51,303 nt of DNA, from the IMG/VR virus record IMGVR_UViG_3300025110_000019, positions 1-51,303 of that record; one strand, written 5' to 3'. This stretch comes from a virus. Made by a program: the position numbers and the translations under genes. The first letter of the stretch is position 1; each line of letters begins with the position of its first letter. Positions 44,624 through 50,745 of the stretch are shown here, piece by piece. Under the pieces are notes generated by a model. It had not been told where the DNA came from. It saw only the letters and a program-made list of their open reading frames with translations, and ran no database searches.

Positions 44624-44737
44624 ATGTTAAGTGGAAGTGAAGTAATAATAGCTTATATAATATTCTTTATATTAGCTACAATAAATGTAAAAAAGTGGAA
44701 AAAATATGGCAACAAGAGCAATGATAAGCATAGCTAA
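44624..44737 (+). CDS. Possible small membrane peptide (37 residues)
   Basis: ATG at 44624, 2 bp after the previous stop: MLSGSEVIIAYIIFFILATI, then a basic tail NVKKWKKYGNKSNDKHS. One membrane span. It overlaps the next gene by 32 bp, so the true end product is uncertain. Confidence 0.5.
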   Translation: MLSGSEVIIAYIIFFILATINVKKWKKYGNKSNDKHS

Positions 44738-45128
44738 ACGTGAAGAAGGAGTATCGTTTAGTGAAATACCAGAGAGGACAATTGTGGACATTTACCACCA
44801 TTGGGATGGATATCCTGAAGGATTAGGTGTGACACTAGGGTGGTATCTCAGTGGTAAAAAGATAGTTAATGGAATAAGTAGCGCAATGAACGAAGATTTA
44901 GTACACAATGGTATGGGTTGCCTAGCGGCGGCACTTGTGGCTCACTTGAAAGATGGCCCAGGTAATGTATATATAGAACCTAGAGAATCTCATGGTTGGA
45001 TAGATTATGAGTACTATATATGGGGAGATGAAGGAAAAACTATATATATTAGTATATTTAGTAATGATAAGTGTATATTTGTTGGTGAACCTGAGGATTT
45101 ACTAGATAAATATGACAGTAATTACTAA
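44706..45128 (+). CDS. Conserved phage protein with HWDGYPEG motif
   Basis: 140 residues, ATG at 44706. MATRAMISIAKREEGVSFSE, then IYHHWDGYPEGLGVTLGWYL (about 30-49) and GWIDYEYYIWGDEGKTIYIS. The pair of an N-terminal TRAMI and a HWDGYPEG motif is widespread in phages of many hosts; its function is not known. Probably a single alpha/beta domain. Confidence 0.7.
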   Translation: MATRAMISIAKREEGVSFSEIPERTIVDIYHHWDGYPEGLGVTLGWYLSGKKIVNGISSAMNEDLVHNGMGCLAAALVAHLKDGPGNVYIEPRESHGWIDYEYYIWGDEGKTIYISIFSNDKCIFVGEPEDLLDKYDSNY

Positions 45129-45129
45129 T

Positions 45130-45162
45130 CACAAACTAAATACGAACACTTATGGATAATAT
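45130..45162 (+). promoter_or_regulatory. Rightward 33-nt element, copy 8 (overlaps a start codon)
   Basis: Block 1 CACAAACTAAATACGA, 8 bases, block 2 GGATAATAT. Block 2 lies inside the first codons of the gene annotated from ATG 45152. The element still keeps its spacing, so if it starts transcription the product must begin at a later codon (TTG 45185 or ATG 45227). Confidence 0.65.
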
Positions 45163-45436
45163 AAAAGATGAAAATTTACAACGATTGGGTAAATATATAG
45201 CTCAAGAGCTTATTGATCAAGCGTTGATGACGGAACGTGGGGATTGGATAGAAACCAACATTAAAGACCACGCTATAGGAGAATTAGCACGATGTATGAC
45301 TCTTCAAAACCTATACCTAGACCGTGAAGAGTATGAAAAATGTGCTATAATGAAGTTAAGAATACAAGATATAAAGTCTATGTTAAAAATAGATGGAGAT
45401 CTTGACATAAATTTAGAAGAAGATGATGAAGATTAA
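45152..45436 (+). CDS. Small acidic protein with EYEKCA helix
   Basis: 94 residues from ATG 45152 (MDNIKDENLQRLGKYIAQEL). The start is uncertain because element copy 8 runs through it. A helical part EELARC-like, LYLDREEYEKCAIMKLRIQD, resembles the 39539 protein; the C-terminus is acidic (INLEEDDED). It overlaps the ligase start by 14 bp. Confidence 0.6.
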   Translation: MDNIKDENLQRLGKYIAQELIDQALMTERGDWIETNIKDHAIGELARCMTLQNLYLDREEYEKCAIMKLRIQDIKSMLKIDGDLDINLEEDDED

Positions 45437-46292
45437 ACCAATGTTAGCTTACCCAGTGAGTAAGAAACCAATAGATTATAGTAAACCAGTGTTTATGCAA
45501 CCAAAGATGGATGGTGTTAGATGTATTATACAATACGAGAAAACAGGTCCTAACTTTATGGATAAAGGAAAAGTTGTAGCATATTCTAGAACAGGTAAAG
45601 AATGGAAGAATATCGACCATATACTTGAAGAATTGCATACATTTTTCTGTTATAACCCTACTGTCATATTAGACGGTGAACTGTATAATCATGATTTTAA
45701 GGACAATTTTGAGGAAATCATATCTATGGTCAGAAAAACAAAACCAACTGACCAGGACCGTCTTAAATCACGCGATAACGTACAATTTCATTGTTATGAT
45801 ATAGTGAATAGACGAATGAAGTTTAGTACACGTGATAAATGGATTGCTGGTAAATTACCAACAAGTTATTGTGTAAAACATGTGATTACTTTGCACGTAT
45901 CTGATGAGTTGAGTTCCAAAACTGGACACCAGATGAATTTAGATGCAGGTTACGAAGGTTCTATTGTAAGACTAGATGGTCCTTATGAATGTAAGCGTTC
46001 ACATAATCTTAGAAAATTCAAAGATTTTCAAGACGCGGAAGCTACGATAGTTGGTTATGAAGAAGGTAAAGGCAAAAGAACCGGTACGCTGGGCAAGTTT
46101 TTAATGCAAGATGATGATGGAAACAAATTCGGATGTCCACCAGGGAAAGGTCATAATTATAAAGATCTTGCGGTAATGCTTGCTAATATCCACGAATACA
46201 TGGGTCAGCGTGCTACCTTCTACTTTTTCGAAAGAACTAAGGCGGGATCGTACCGCCATCCACTATATAAATGTATAAGAAATTATGAATGA
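45423..46292 (+). CDS. ATP-dependent DNA ligase
   Basis: 289 residues, ATG at 45423 (a second ATG follows at once). Nucleotidyltransferase motif I is KMDGVR with catalytic K28; motif III-like LDGELYNHDF is at about 80-89; motif IV EGSIVRL; motif V KFKDFQDAEATIVG; then an OB-fold part with GTLGKFLMQDDDGNKFG. Smaller than T4 ligase (487), near the T7 size class (359) or below. It seals nicks during replication and recombination, alongside the Erf/RecE genes downstream. Confidence 0.92.
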   Translation: MMKIKPMLAYPVSKKPIDYSKPVFMQPKMDGVRCIIQYEKTGPNFMDKGKVVAYSRTGKEWKNIDHILEELHTFFCYNPTVILDGELYNHDFKDNFEEIISMVRKTKPTDQDRLKSRDNVQFHCYDIVNRRMKFSTRDKWIAGKLPTSYCVKHVITLHVSDELSSKTGHQMNLDAGYEGSIVRLDGPYECKRSHNLRKFKDFQDAEATIVGYEEGKGKRTGTLGKFLMQDDDGNKFGCPPGKGHNYKDLAVMLANIHEYMGQRATFYFFERTKAGSYRHPLYKCIRNYE

Positions 46293-46389
46293 AGAGTATA
46301 AATGCGCATTCTGCGATAAGAATATGACAGAAGAAGATCATCACTTTTGTGAGATCTGTGGGGAATGCAGAGAAGATAATGAATTATGA
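46285..46389 (+). CDS. Mini zinc-finger-like protein (34 residues)
   Basis: ATG at 46285 overlaps the ligase stop by 8 bp and the stop overlaps the next start by ATGA. MNEEYKCAFCDKNMTEEDHH then FCEICGECREDNEL: two CxxC pairs plus an extra Cys and two His, enough for one zinc site. The coupling on both sides supports that it is translated. Confidence 0.65.
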   Translation: MNEEYKCAFCDKNMTEEDHHFCEICGECREDNEL

Positions 46390-46622
46390 GTAAAATTTTA
46401 GATGTGTTATACACAGCAGATGATAGAGAAATATACTGGATACACGAGAATGGTCCAGAAGATAGTTTAAGTCCTGATGATTTATATGTAGATGAATATG
46501 CTTTTTTAGATGAAGTAGAACAACTAGTGGCATCAGGTGAAATAACAAGAGATAATATAACAAATTATACTTGTTTTGAAGAAGAAATTGAAGAATATTT
46601 TAAAGAATACGAAAATGAATAA
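46386..46622 (+). CDS. Acidic small protein
   Basis: 78 residues, ATG at 46386, highly acidic (ENGPEDSLSPDDLYVDEYAF and a Glu-rich end CFEEEIEEYFKEYENE). Function unknown. Confidence 0.6.
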   Translation: MSKILDVLYTADDREIYWIHENGPEDSLSPDDLYVDEYAFLDEVEQLVASGEITRDNITNYTCFEEEIEEYFKEYENE

Positions 46623-46731
46623 CCCTTGGAAACAAATGACACCTATGTTAAAAAAATATGGGTATACAACAGAACAAATTAACGAAATGACTATGGAAGA
46701 GTTGTTTGAAATACTAGCACAAGATGAATAG
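46615..46731 (+). CDS. Small helical protein (38 residues)
   Basis: ATG at 46615, overlapping the previous stop by 8 bp: MNNPWKQMTPMLKKYGYTTE then QINEMTMEELFEILAQDE. A two-helix peptide. The coupling supports it. Confidence 0.55.
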   Translation: MNNPWKQMTPMLKKYGYTTEQINEMTMEELFEILAQDE

Positions 46732-46891
46732 AGATTATAAAACTGAATTACAAAGAATAGCTGATTCACTAGAAAAATTAGTAAAAATACACGGAGAACA
46801 TATGAAGGTAAGTGTATATAATAATAATGGATCTTGGACAGGAAATAAAGAAAACGGATGGTATGAGAAAGAAATTAATACTAAGGATTGA
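46724..46891 (+). CDS. Small hypothetical protein (55 residues)
   Basis: ATG at 46724 overlapping the previous stop by 8 bp: MNRDYKTELQRIADSLEKLV, then a GSWTGNKENGWYEKEI part. Helical N-terminus, polar C-terminus. Function unknown. Confidence 0.55.
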   Translation: MNRDYKTELQRIADSLEKLVKIHGEHMKVSVYNNNGSWTGNKENGWYEKEINTKD

Positions 46892-46991
46892 GAAACAAAA
46901 CTCAATTAACAAATATAAATATAATAAAGATGATTCTAAAAGAATCATTATAGGAACATTAAAACCAAACTGTGACAAAAGCCTTAAATAA
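46863..46991 (+). CDS. Possible small basic protein (42 residues)
   Basis: ATG at 46863, overlapping the previous gene by 29 bp: MRKKLILRIEKQNSINKYKY then NKDDSKRIIIGTLKPNCDKS. Basic and plausible, but the overlap and a perfect hairpin inside it (TGATTCT/AGAATCA, 46931-46947) leave doubt. Confidence 0.4.
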   Translation: MRKKLILRIEKQNSINKYKYNKDDSKRIIIGTLKPNCDKSLK

Positions 46992-47017
46992 TACTATTAG
47001 TAATAGGCTAATGTCAC
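46972..47017 (+). repeat. Hairpin GTGACA/TGTCAC with inner AGCCT/AGGCT
   Basis: Outer 6-bp stem and inner 5-bp stem (46980-46984 with 47005-47009), separated by AA on each side, topped by an AT-rich loop. It lies between the small-gene cluster and the helix-turn-helix gene. Possible terminator, processing site or operator; same TGACA/TGTCA ends as 37375-37418 and 38221-38265. Confidence 0.5.
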
Positions 47018-47029
47018 AAACAACACCAC

Positions 47030-47644
47030 ATGGATAGAAGATTTAAGTATTTATGGAATAAACAGGTAGTGTATAGACGCTATCCTATAACCGATGTGCC
47101 CGATGAGGAAACCGAACATTATATGTTTTATAAATCAGGCACATATGAATGTTATGATTTATTTAGAAGTAAAGCTAAGATCACAACATGGAAATCATTT
47201 TATTGGCACATGATGGTATTATGGCATCTAAATCCTGAATGGGAAGATGCTGACGCTATGGAAGTAGCAACATATTTAGCGTATAAACCAAATGGTTTCA
47301 CCACGTTTAATATGAATAAGTGGAATTTATCTAGACTAGTATATGAAGTGTCTGTATTGGATCTAGATAAACCTCCACGAAATAAACTTAGAAAAATTAT
47401 ATTTAAACCAGATTGTGGATTAGATAAGACAGAGAAATTACGAATAGTAGGTAAATTAATAGGTAGATTAAGAGGTGTGCAAAAGGAAGATTTATATGAA
47501 GCTATGATACAAACTAATTACGAGGGTGATAAGATAATAATATCAAAGCTTGCGAAAATGTTAAATGTGACACCAAGAACAATACATCGTCATATGTGTG
47601 ACGAATTAAAGAAAGAAAAAGAAATATTAAATGAACAAATATAG
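47030..47644 (+). CDS. Helix-turn-helix protein, candidate regulator
   Basis: 204 residues, ATG at 47030. The C-terminus (about 166-200) fits a helix-turn-helix: KIIISKLAKMLNVTPRTIHR then HMCDELKKEK. The N-terminal part (YYR-type aromatic, KITTWKSFYWHMMVLWHLNP) is not recognised. It may control transcription or initiate replication. Element copy 9 lies inside its 3' part, and its stop overlaps the nucleotidase start by 14 bp. Confidence 0.7.
   Translation: MDRRFKYLWNKQVVYRRYPITDVPDEETEHYMFYKSGTYECYDLFRSKAKITTWKSFYWHMMVLWHLNPEWEDADAMEVATYLAYKPNGFTTFNMNKWNLSRLVYEVSVLDLDKPPRNKLRKIIFKPDCGLDKTEKLRIVGKLIGRLRGVQKEDLYEAMIQTNYEGDKIIISKLAKMLNVTPRTIHRHMCDELKKEKEILNEQI
47508..47540 (+). promoter_or_regulatory. 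Rightward 33-nt element, copy 9 (inside a coding gene)
   Basis: Block 1 TACAAACTAATTACGA (14 of 16), 8 bases, block 2 AGATAATAA, within codons for the HTH domain of the 47030 gene. It lies 91 bp before the nucleotidase start and ahead of the sigma factor gene, so it may be an internal promoter for that pair. Confidence 0.65.
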
Positions 47645-48074
47645 AATATTTATAGACATGGACGGAGTTATTGCTGATTTTGAAAAAGGTCAAGAGTGTC
47701 AAGGCTATAAACTTAGTAAGAGACCAGATCTTTTACTAGATTACAGAACACTACCAGTAATAGATGGTGCTATAGAAGCTGTAGCCAAGCTAAATGCAGA
47801 CCACGAGGTTTTTATAGCATCAACTCCTCCTTGGACTAGACCTGATGTATGGGGTCATAAACGTGAATGGATTGGAGAACATTTTCCATATTTAAAACGT
47901 AGAATCATACTAACACATAGAAAAGATTTATTAATCGGAGACATTTTAATTGATGATTCCAGGTATAGAGGACAACCAGACTTTCAAGGTGAATGGTTTT
48001 GGTTTAACAAAAACTGGAATAATAAGAATTGGGAAGCATGCATAAAATGGATCTATAAAGAATATAAGAAATGA
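47631..48074 (+). CDS. 5'(3')-deoxyribonucleotidase (HAD family)
   Basis: 147 residues, ATG at 47631. HAD motif I is FIDMDGVIADFE (about 7-18), motif II-like VFIASTPPW, and a late DILIDDSR (about 105-112). This matches the NT5C-type 5'(3')-deoxyribonucleotidase family, common in phages, where it trims dNMPs and balances pools or recycles host nucleotides. Its gene overlaps both neighbours (14 and 4 bp), so it is made together with the sigma factor. Confidence 0.88.
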   Translation: MNKYRIFIDMDGVIADFEKGQECQGYKLSKRPDLLLDYRTLPVIDGAIEAVAKLNADHEVFIASTPPWTRPDVWGHKREWIGEHFPYLKRRIILTHRKDLLIGDILIDDSRYRGQPDFQGEWFWFNKNWNNKNWEACIKWIYKEYKK

Positions 48075-48826
48075 AGAAATATCACGTACAAAACTATGTA
48101 AGGTGGAAAATGGATATGAAAGCTTCTATAGCTAGATTACCAAATTTTCCTTACGAAGATTTAAGTAGAGATCAATTGATAACTAAATTTTTACCATTAG
48201 TAGAAAGTTTATCAATGAAATTCTCCACAGCTCAATCAGCCAGTGGAGTTATGAGTATAATGGATTTAATACAAGAAGGCAATTACGGTTTATGCGCTGG
48301 AGTCGATAGAATAGATTGGGATACAATTCTAGCGTCTAAAGATCAAGAAAAAACATTAAAATCATTTTTAGCAAAAAGAATTAAAGGAGCTATAAGAAGA
48401 GGAATCGACACTAATAGAGGTAGCATGAGAATACCGGAGCATAAACTCAACGAGATACGTAAAGATTTTGGTGAAGACCGCAAAGCAGTAGAGTTGTTTT
48501 TTAATTCAGTGTTTACAAGTTTAGATGCTGGTACACCAGAACAACAAAACGCTGCTTATAATATACCTGAAGTAAAAGAATATAATAAAGAATTATTATC
48601 AGCTTATGTTAGAAGCTTAATGTTGCAATATTTAAATCATAGAGAGTTTCAAGTGTTAAGATTATCTTATGGACTTGATTGTGAAAAACACTCAGCTAAA
48701 GAAATTGCCGAAATATTAGGTATAAAAGGTAGTAGTTCTTATGTGCGAATTTCACAGCTGAAAAAGCAAGCTATAACTAAATTAATAAACAACGTTAAAC
48801 ACTCGCAAGTAGTTGACTACCTGTAA
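48071..48826 (+). CDS. Phage-encoded sigma-70-family factor
   Basis: 251 residues, ATG at 48071, overlapping the nucleotidase stop by ATGA. Region 2: LITKFLPLVESLSMKFSTAQ, SIMDLIQEGNYGLCAGVDRI (core binding) and FLAKRIKGAIRRGIDTNRGS (DNA melting and -10 contact), then RIPEHKLNEIRK at the region 2/3 border. Region 4: LNHREFQVLRLSYGLDCEKH and SAKEIAEILGIKGSSSYVRI with the HTH that reads -35 DNA. It would redirect host RNA polymerase to phage promoters. Which motif it reads, the 33-nt element or RTGTAAYTA, is not known. Confidence 0.88.
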   Translation: MKKYHVQNYVRWKMDMKASIARLPNFPYEDLSRDQLITKFLPLVESLSMKFSTAQSASGVMSIMDLIQEGNYGLCAGVDRIDWDTILASKDQEKTLKSFLAKRIKGAIRRGIDTNRGSMRIPEHKLNEIRKDFGEDRKAVELFFNSVFTSLDAGTPEQQNAAYNIPEVKEYNKELLSAYVRSLMLQYLNHREFQVLRLSYGLDCEKHSAKEIAEILGIKGSSSYVRISQLKKQAITKLINNVKHSQVVDYL

Positions 48827-48899
48827 GTTACAAGTGATTCACCGATGTAAATAACGATTTTCTCGTGTGATTATATATATAGACCAAATAATTAAACCA

Positions 48900-49496
48900 A
48901 TGAAGAAATTAAACCAAAAATTAGCAGTCATACAGACTGAATTAAAAGCAAAAAAATCTTCGTATAATTCTTTCGGGAAATACTATTTCCGAAAAGCCGA
49001 AGATATACTCGAGGCAGTAAAGCCTTTCTTACTACGGGAAAGTGTGTCAGTTAGAGTCGATGAAGAATTGATTCACGATACACCACCTACAATTAAATCA
49101 ACAGCCACCATTTCTGATGGCGAAAATTCAATACAAGCTACAGCAATAGTCGGTGTAGACCTTCAGCAAAAAGGTATGCAAACGGCTCAACAATTTGGAG
49201 CGGCTTCATCTTATGGAAAGAAGTATGCGTTAGGCAACTTATTTCTAATTGATGATACAGCTGATGCTGACTCGACTAATGGTCATGGGAAAGCAGCCCA
49301 ACTTGTGAGTAAAAAGAAAGTATTTGAAAATGGAGCTGAACTTCCAAAAGCAAATAAACATTCTATGACTAAACCCAAGTGGGAGAAGGCTATTGAGTTT
49401 GTAAAAGGAGGAGGAAGTATTACTGCCATCGAGGCTAAATATCATCTCACAGAAGGGGAGATGAAACATTTAAAAGAAATAAAAGTCAATGTATAA
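48900..49496 (+). CDS. Erf-family single-strand annealing recombinase
   Basis: 198 residues from ATG 48900 (MKKLNQKLAVIQTELKAKKS); the GTG at 48867 would add 11 residues and has a poorer context. The ERF core is FGKYYFRKAEDILEAVKPFL followed by LQQKGMQTAQQFGAASSYGK (about 91-110). The C-terminus holds a small helical domain (KWEKAIEFVKGGGSITAIEA). It anneals complementary single strands in recombination-dependent replication, with the exonuclease gene directly downstream (8 bp overlap). Confidence 0.88.
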   Translation: MKKLNQKLAVIQTELKAKKSSYNSFGKYYFRKAEDILEAVKPFLLRESVSVRVDEELIHDTPPTIKSTATISDGENSIQATAIVGVDLQQKGMQTAQQFGAASSYGKKYALGNLFLIDDTADADSTNGHGKAAQLVSKKKVFENGAELPKANKHSMTKPKWEKAIEFVKGGGSITAIEAKYHLTEGEMKHLKEIKVNV

Positions 49497-50238
49497 AAAA
49501 GAAATACTAAAAAAATTAAAACAGGACGAACATTACTATGGAGAATATGGTAAGCGTTTCTTGAGTAATTCAGATATATCTATATTACTTAAAAATCCTA
49601 GAAAGCTAAAGGAAGATAAACCAAAGACATCAGCAATGGTGATAGGAGGCTATTTTCACACAGCAATACTAGAACCCCATAAGCTAAAGAGTTTTAAGAT
49701 TATAAAGTCTAGTACTAGGAATACTAAAGTATATAAAGAGATGTCCGGAGGAGAGATCTGCTTACTTCAACATGAGGTTGATAAAATAGAATTAATGAAA
49801 GAAGCTGTTATGGATAACAAGATTTGTAGAGAACTAATTAACGGTCCAGATCCTTATAGCGATGGTACTATTGAATACGAAGTACCAGGAGTCGCCGATC
49901 TACTTGGAAACATGTGGAAAGGGAAAGCAGATATTGTTAACCACGATGAGAAACTTATAATAGACCTTAAAACAACTAGTGATATTGATAAGTTTAAATG
50001 GTCAGCTTCTAAGTTTAACTATGATAGTCAAGCTTATATCTATAGCAACCTATTTGGTTACGAGATGTTGTTTATGGTAATAGACAAAGAAACATTACAA
50101 ATAGGTTTGTTCGACTGTTCTCCAGACTTTTATTCTTCTGGTGCAGAAAAAGTACGTAAAGCTACTGACGCGTACGAGCTGTTTTACAAGACAGATGATT
50201 TTGACAGTAAGCAATATTTAATAACCAAAACCTTATAA
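49489..50238 (+). CDS. RecE-like 5'-3' exonuclease (PD-(D/E)XK)
   Basis: 249 residues, ATG at 49489. Conserved order H57 (GGYFHTAILEP), D148 (GKADIV), D159 and K161 (IIDLKTTSDI) and Q181 (DSQAYIYS) matches the active site of the RecE/PDDEXK exonucleases. It resects double-stranded ends to give 3' tails for Erf. The pairing with an annealing protein is the classic phage recombination module. Confidence 0.88.
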   Translation: MYKKEILKKLKQDEHYYGEYGKRFLSNSDISILLKNPRKLKEDKPKTSAMVIGGYFHTAILEPHKLKSFKIIKSSTRNTKVYKEMSGGEICLLQHEVDKIELMKEAVMDNKICRELINGPDPYSDGTIEYEVPGVADLLGNMWKGKADIVNHDEKLIIDLKTTSDIDKFKWSASKFNYDSQAYIYSNLFGYEMLFMVIDKETLQIGLFDCSPDFYSSGAEKVRKATDAYELFYKTDDFDSKQYLITKTL

Positions 50239-50241
50239 ACC

Positions 50242-50433
50242 ATGAGTAAATATAAGATGAAAACCTGTAGTATATCAGGTAGAAAATTTAGAGCAAATAA
50301 TAAAAACTTTTACGTCAATAATAGCTCTAGTGACGGATTACATCCATACTCCAAGCAAATGGATAACTTAAGAAGAACATTAGGAGTATCTGTAAACAAA
50401 GTAAAAGATTTAGTTAACTTAATAAATGGATAA
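50242..50433 (+). CDS. Small protein resembling a zinc ribbon that lost its ligands
   Basis: 63 residues, ATG at 50242: MSKYKMKTCSISGRKFRANN, KNFYVNNSSSDGLHPYSKQM, DNLRRTLGVSVNKVKDLVN. The frame recalls phage zinc-ribbon proteins of the form CxxC ... FYKN ... DGLYPYCKEC, but the metal-binding cysteines are changed to CSIS and YSKQM. It lies between the recombination pair and the SSB-like gene, 3 bp and 2 bp away. Confidence 0.6.
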   Translation: MSKYKMKTCSISGRKFRANNKNFYVNNSSSDGLHPYSKQMDNLRRTLGVSVNKVKDLVNLING

Positions 50434-50435
50434 AT

Positions 50436-50744
50436 ATGGCAAGTATAATAAAAACTTCTATAAATCTTTCTGAAATACCGAAAGATAAAATATTCGTAGG
50501 GAAGAAAGGAAAGTACCTACCAATAACAATAACACTAAATGACGAGGTTGACCAGTTTGGTAATCAAGGTCCAGTGGTTGTTGAGCAAACTAAAGATGAG
50601 AGAGAGGCTAAACAAGCTAAAACTTATTTAGGTAACGCTAGAGTAATTTGGACGAACGGAGACAATGTAGCTCCAGCCCCAAGAGATAATCAACCAGCAG
50701 CGGCTGCACCGGCACCTGTTAAACCAGAGGATTTACCATTTTAA
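50436..50744 (+). CDS. SSB-like protein with acidic DLPF tail
   Basis: 102 residues, ATG at 50436. An N-terminal OB-like strand pattern (MASIIKTSINLSEIPKDKIF, YLPITITLNDEVDQFGNQGP) is followed by a Pro/Ala-rich linker (NVAPAPRDNQPAAAAPAPVK) and a C-terminal PEDLPF, like the DDDIPF tail of bacterial SSB that binds partner proteins. It lies next to replication and recombination genes. I call it a single-strand DNA binding protein with moderate confidence. Confidence 0.65.
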   Translation: MASIIKTSINLSEIPKDKIFVGKKGKYLPITITLNDEVDQFGNQGPVVVEQTKDEREAKQAKTYLGNARVIWTNGDNVAPAPRDNQPAAAAPAPVKPEDLPF

Positions 50745-50745
50745 T

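Noticed and set aside
46931-46947. Perfect hairpin TGATTCT/AGAATCA as a terminator
   Set aside because: The loop is only three bases, no T run follows, and it may lie inside a small coding gene.
47012-47045. Tenth copy of the 33-nt element ahead of the HTH gene (CACAAAC then 8 bases after block 1, AGATTTAAG)
   Set aside because: Only about 10 of 16 in block 1 and 6 of 9 in block 2; cannot be told from chance.
48827-48899. Element copy upstream of the Erf gene (GATGTAAATAACGA)
   Set aside because: Two insertions are needed in block 1 and block 2 is absent at the required spacing.
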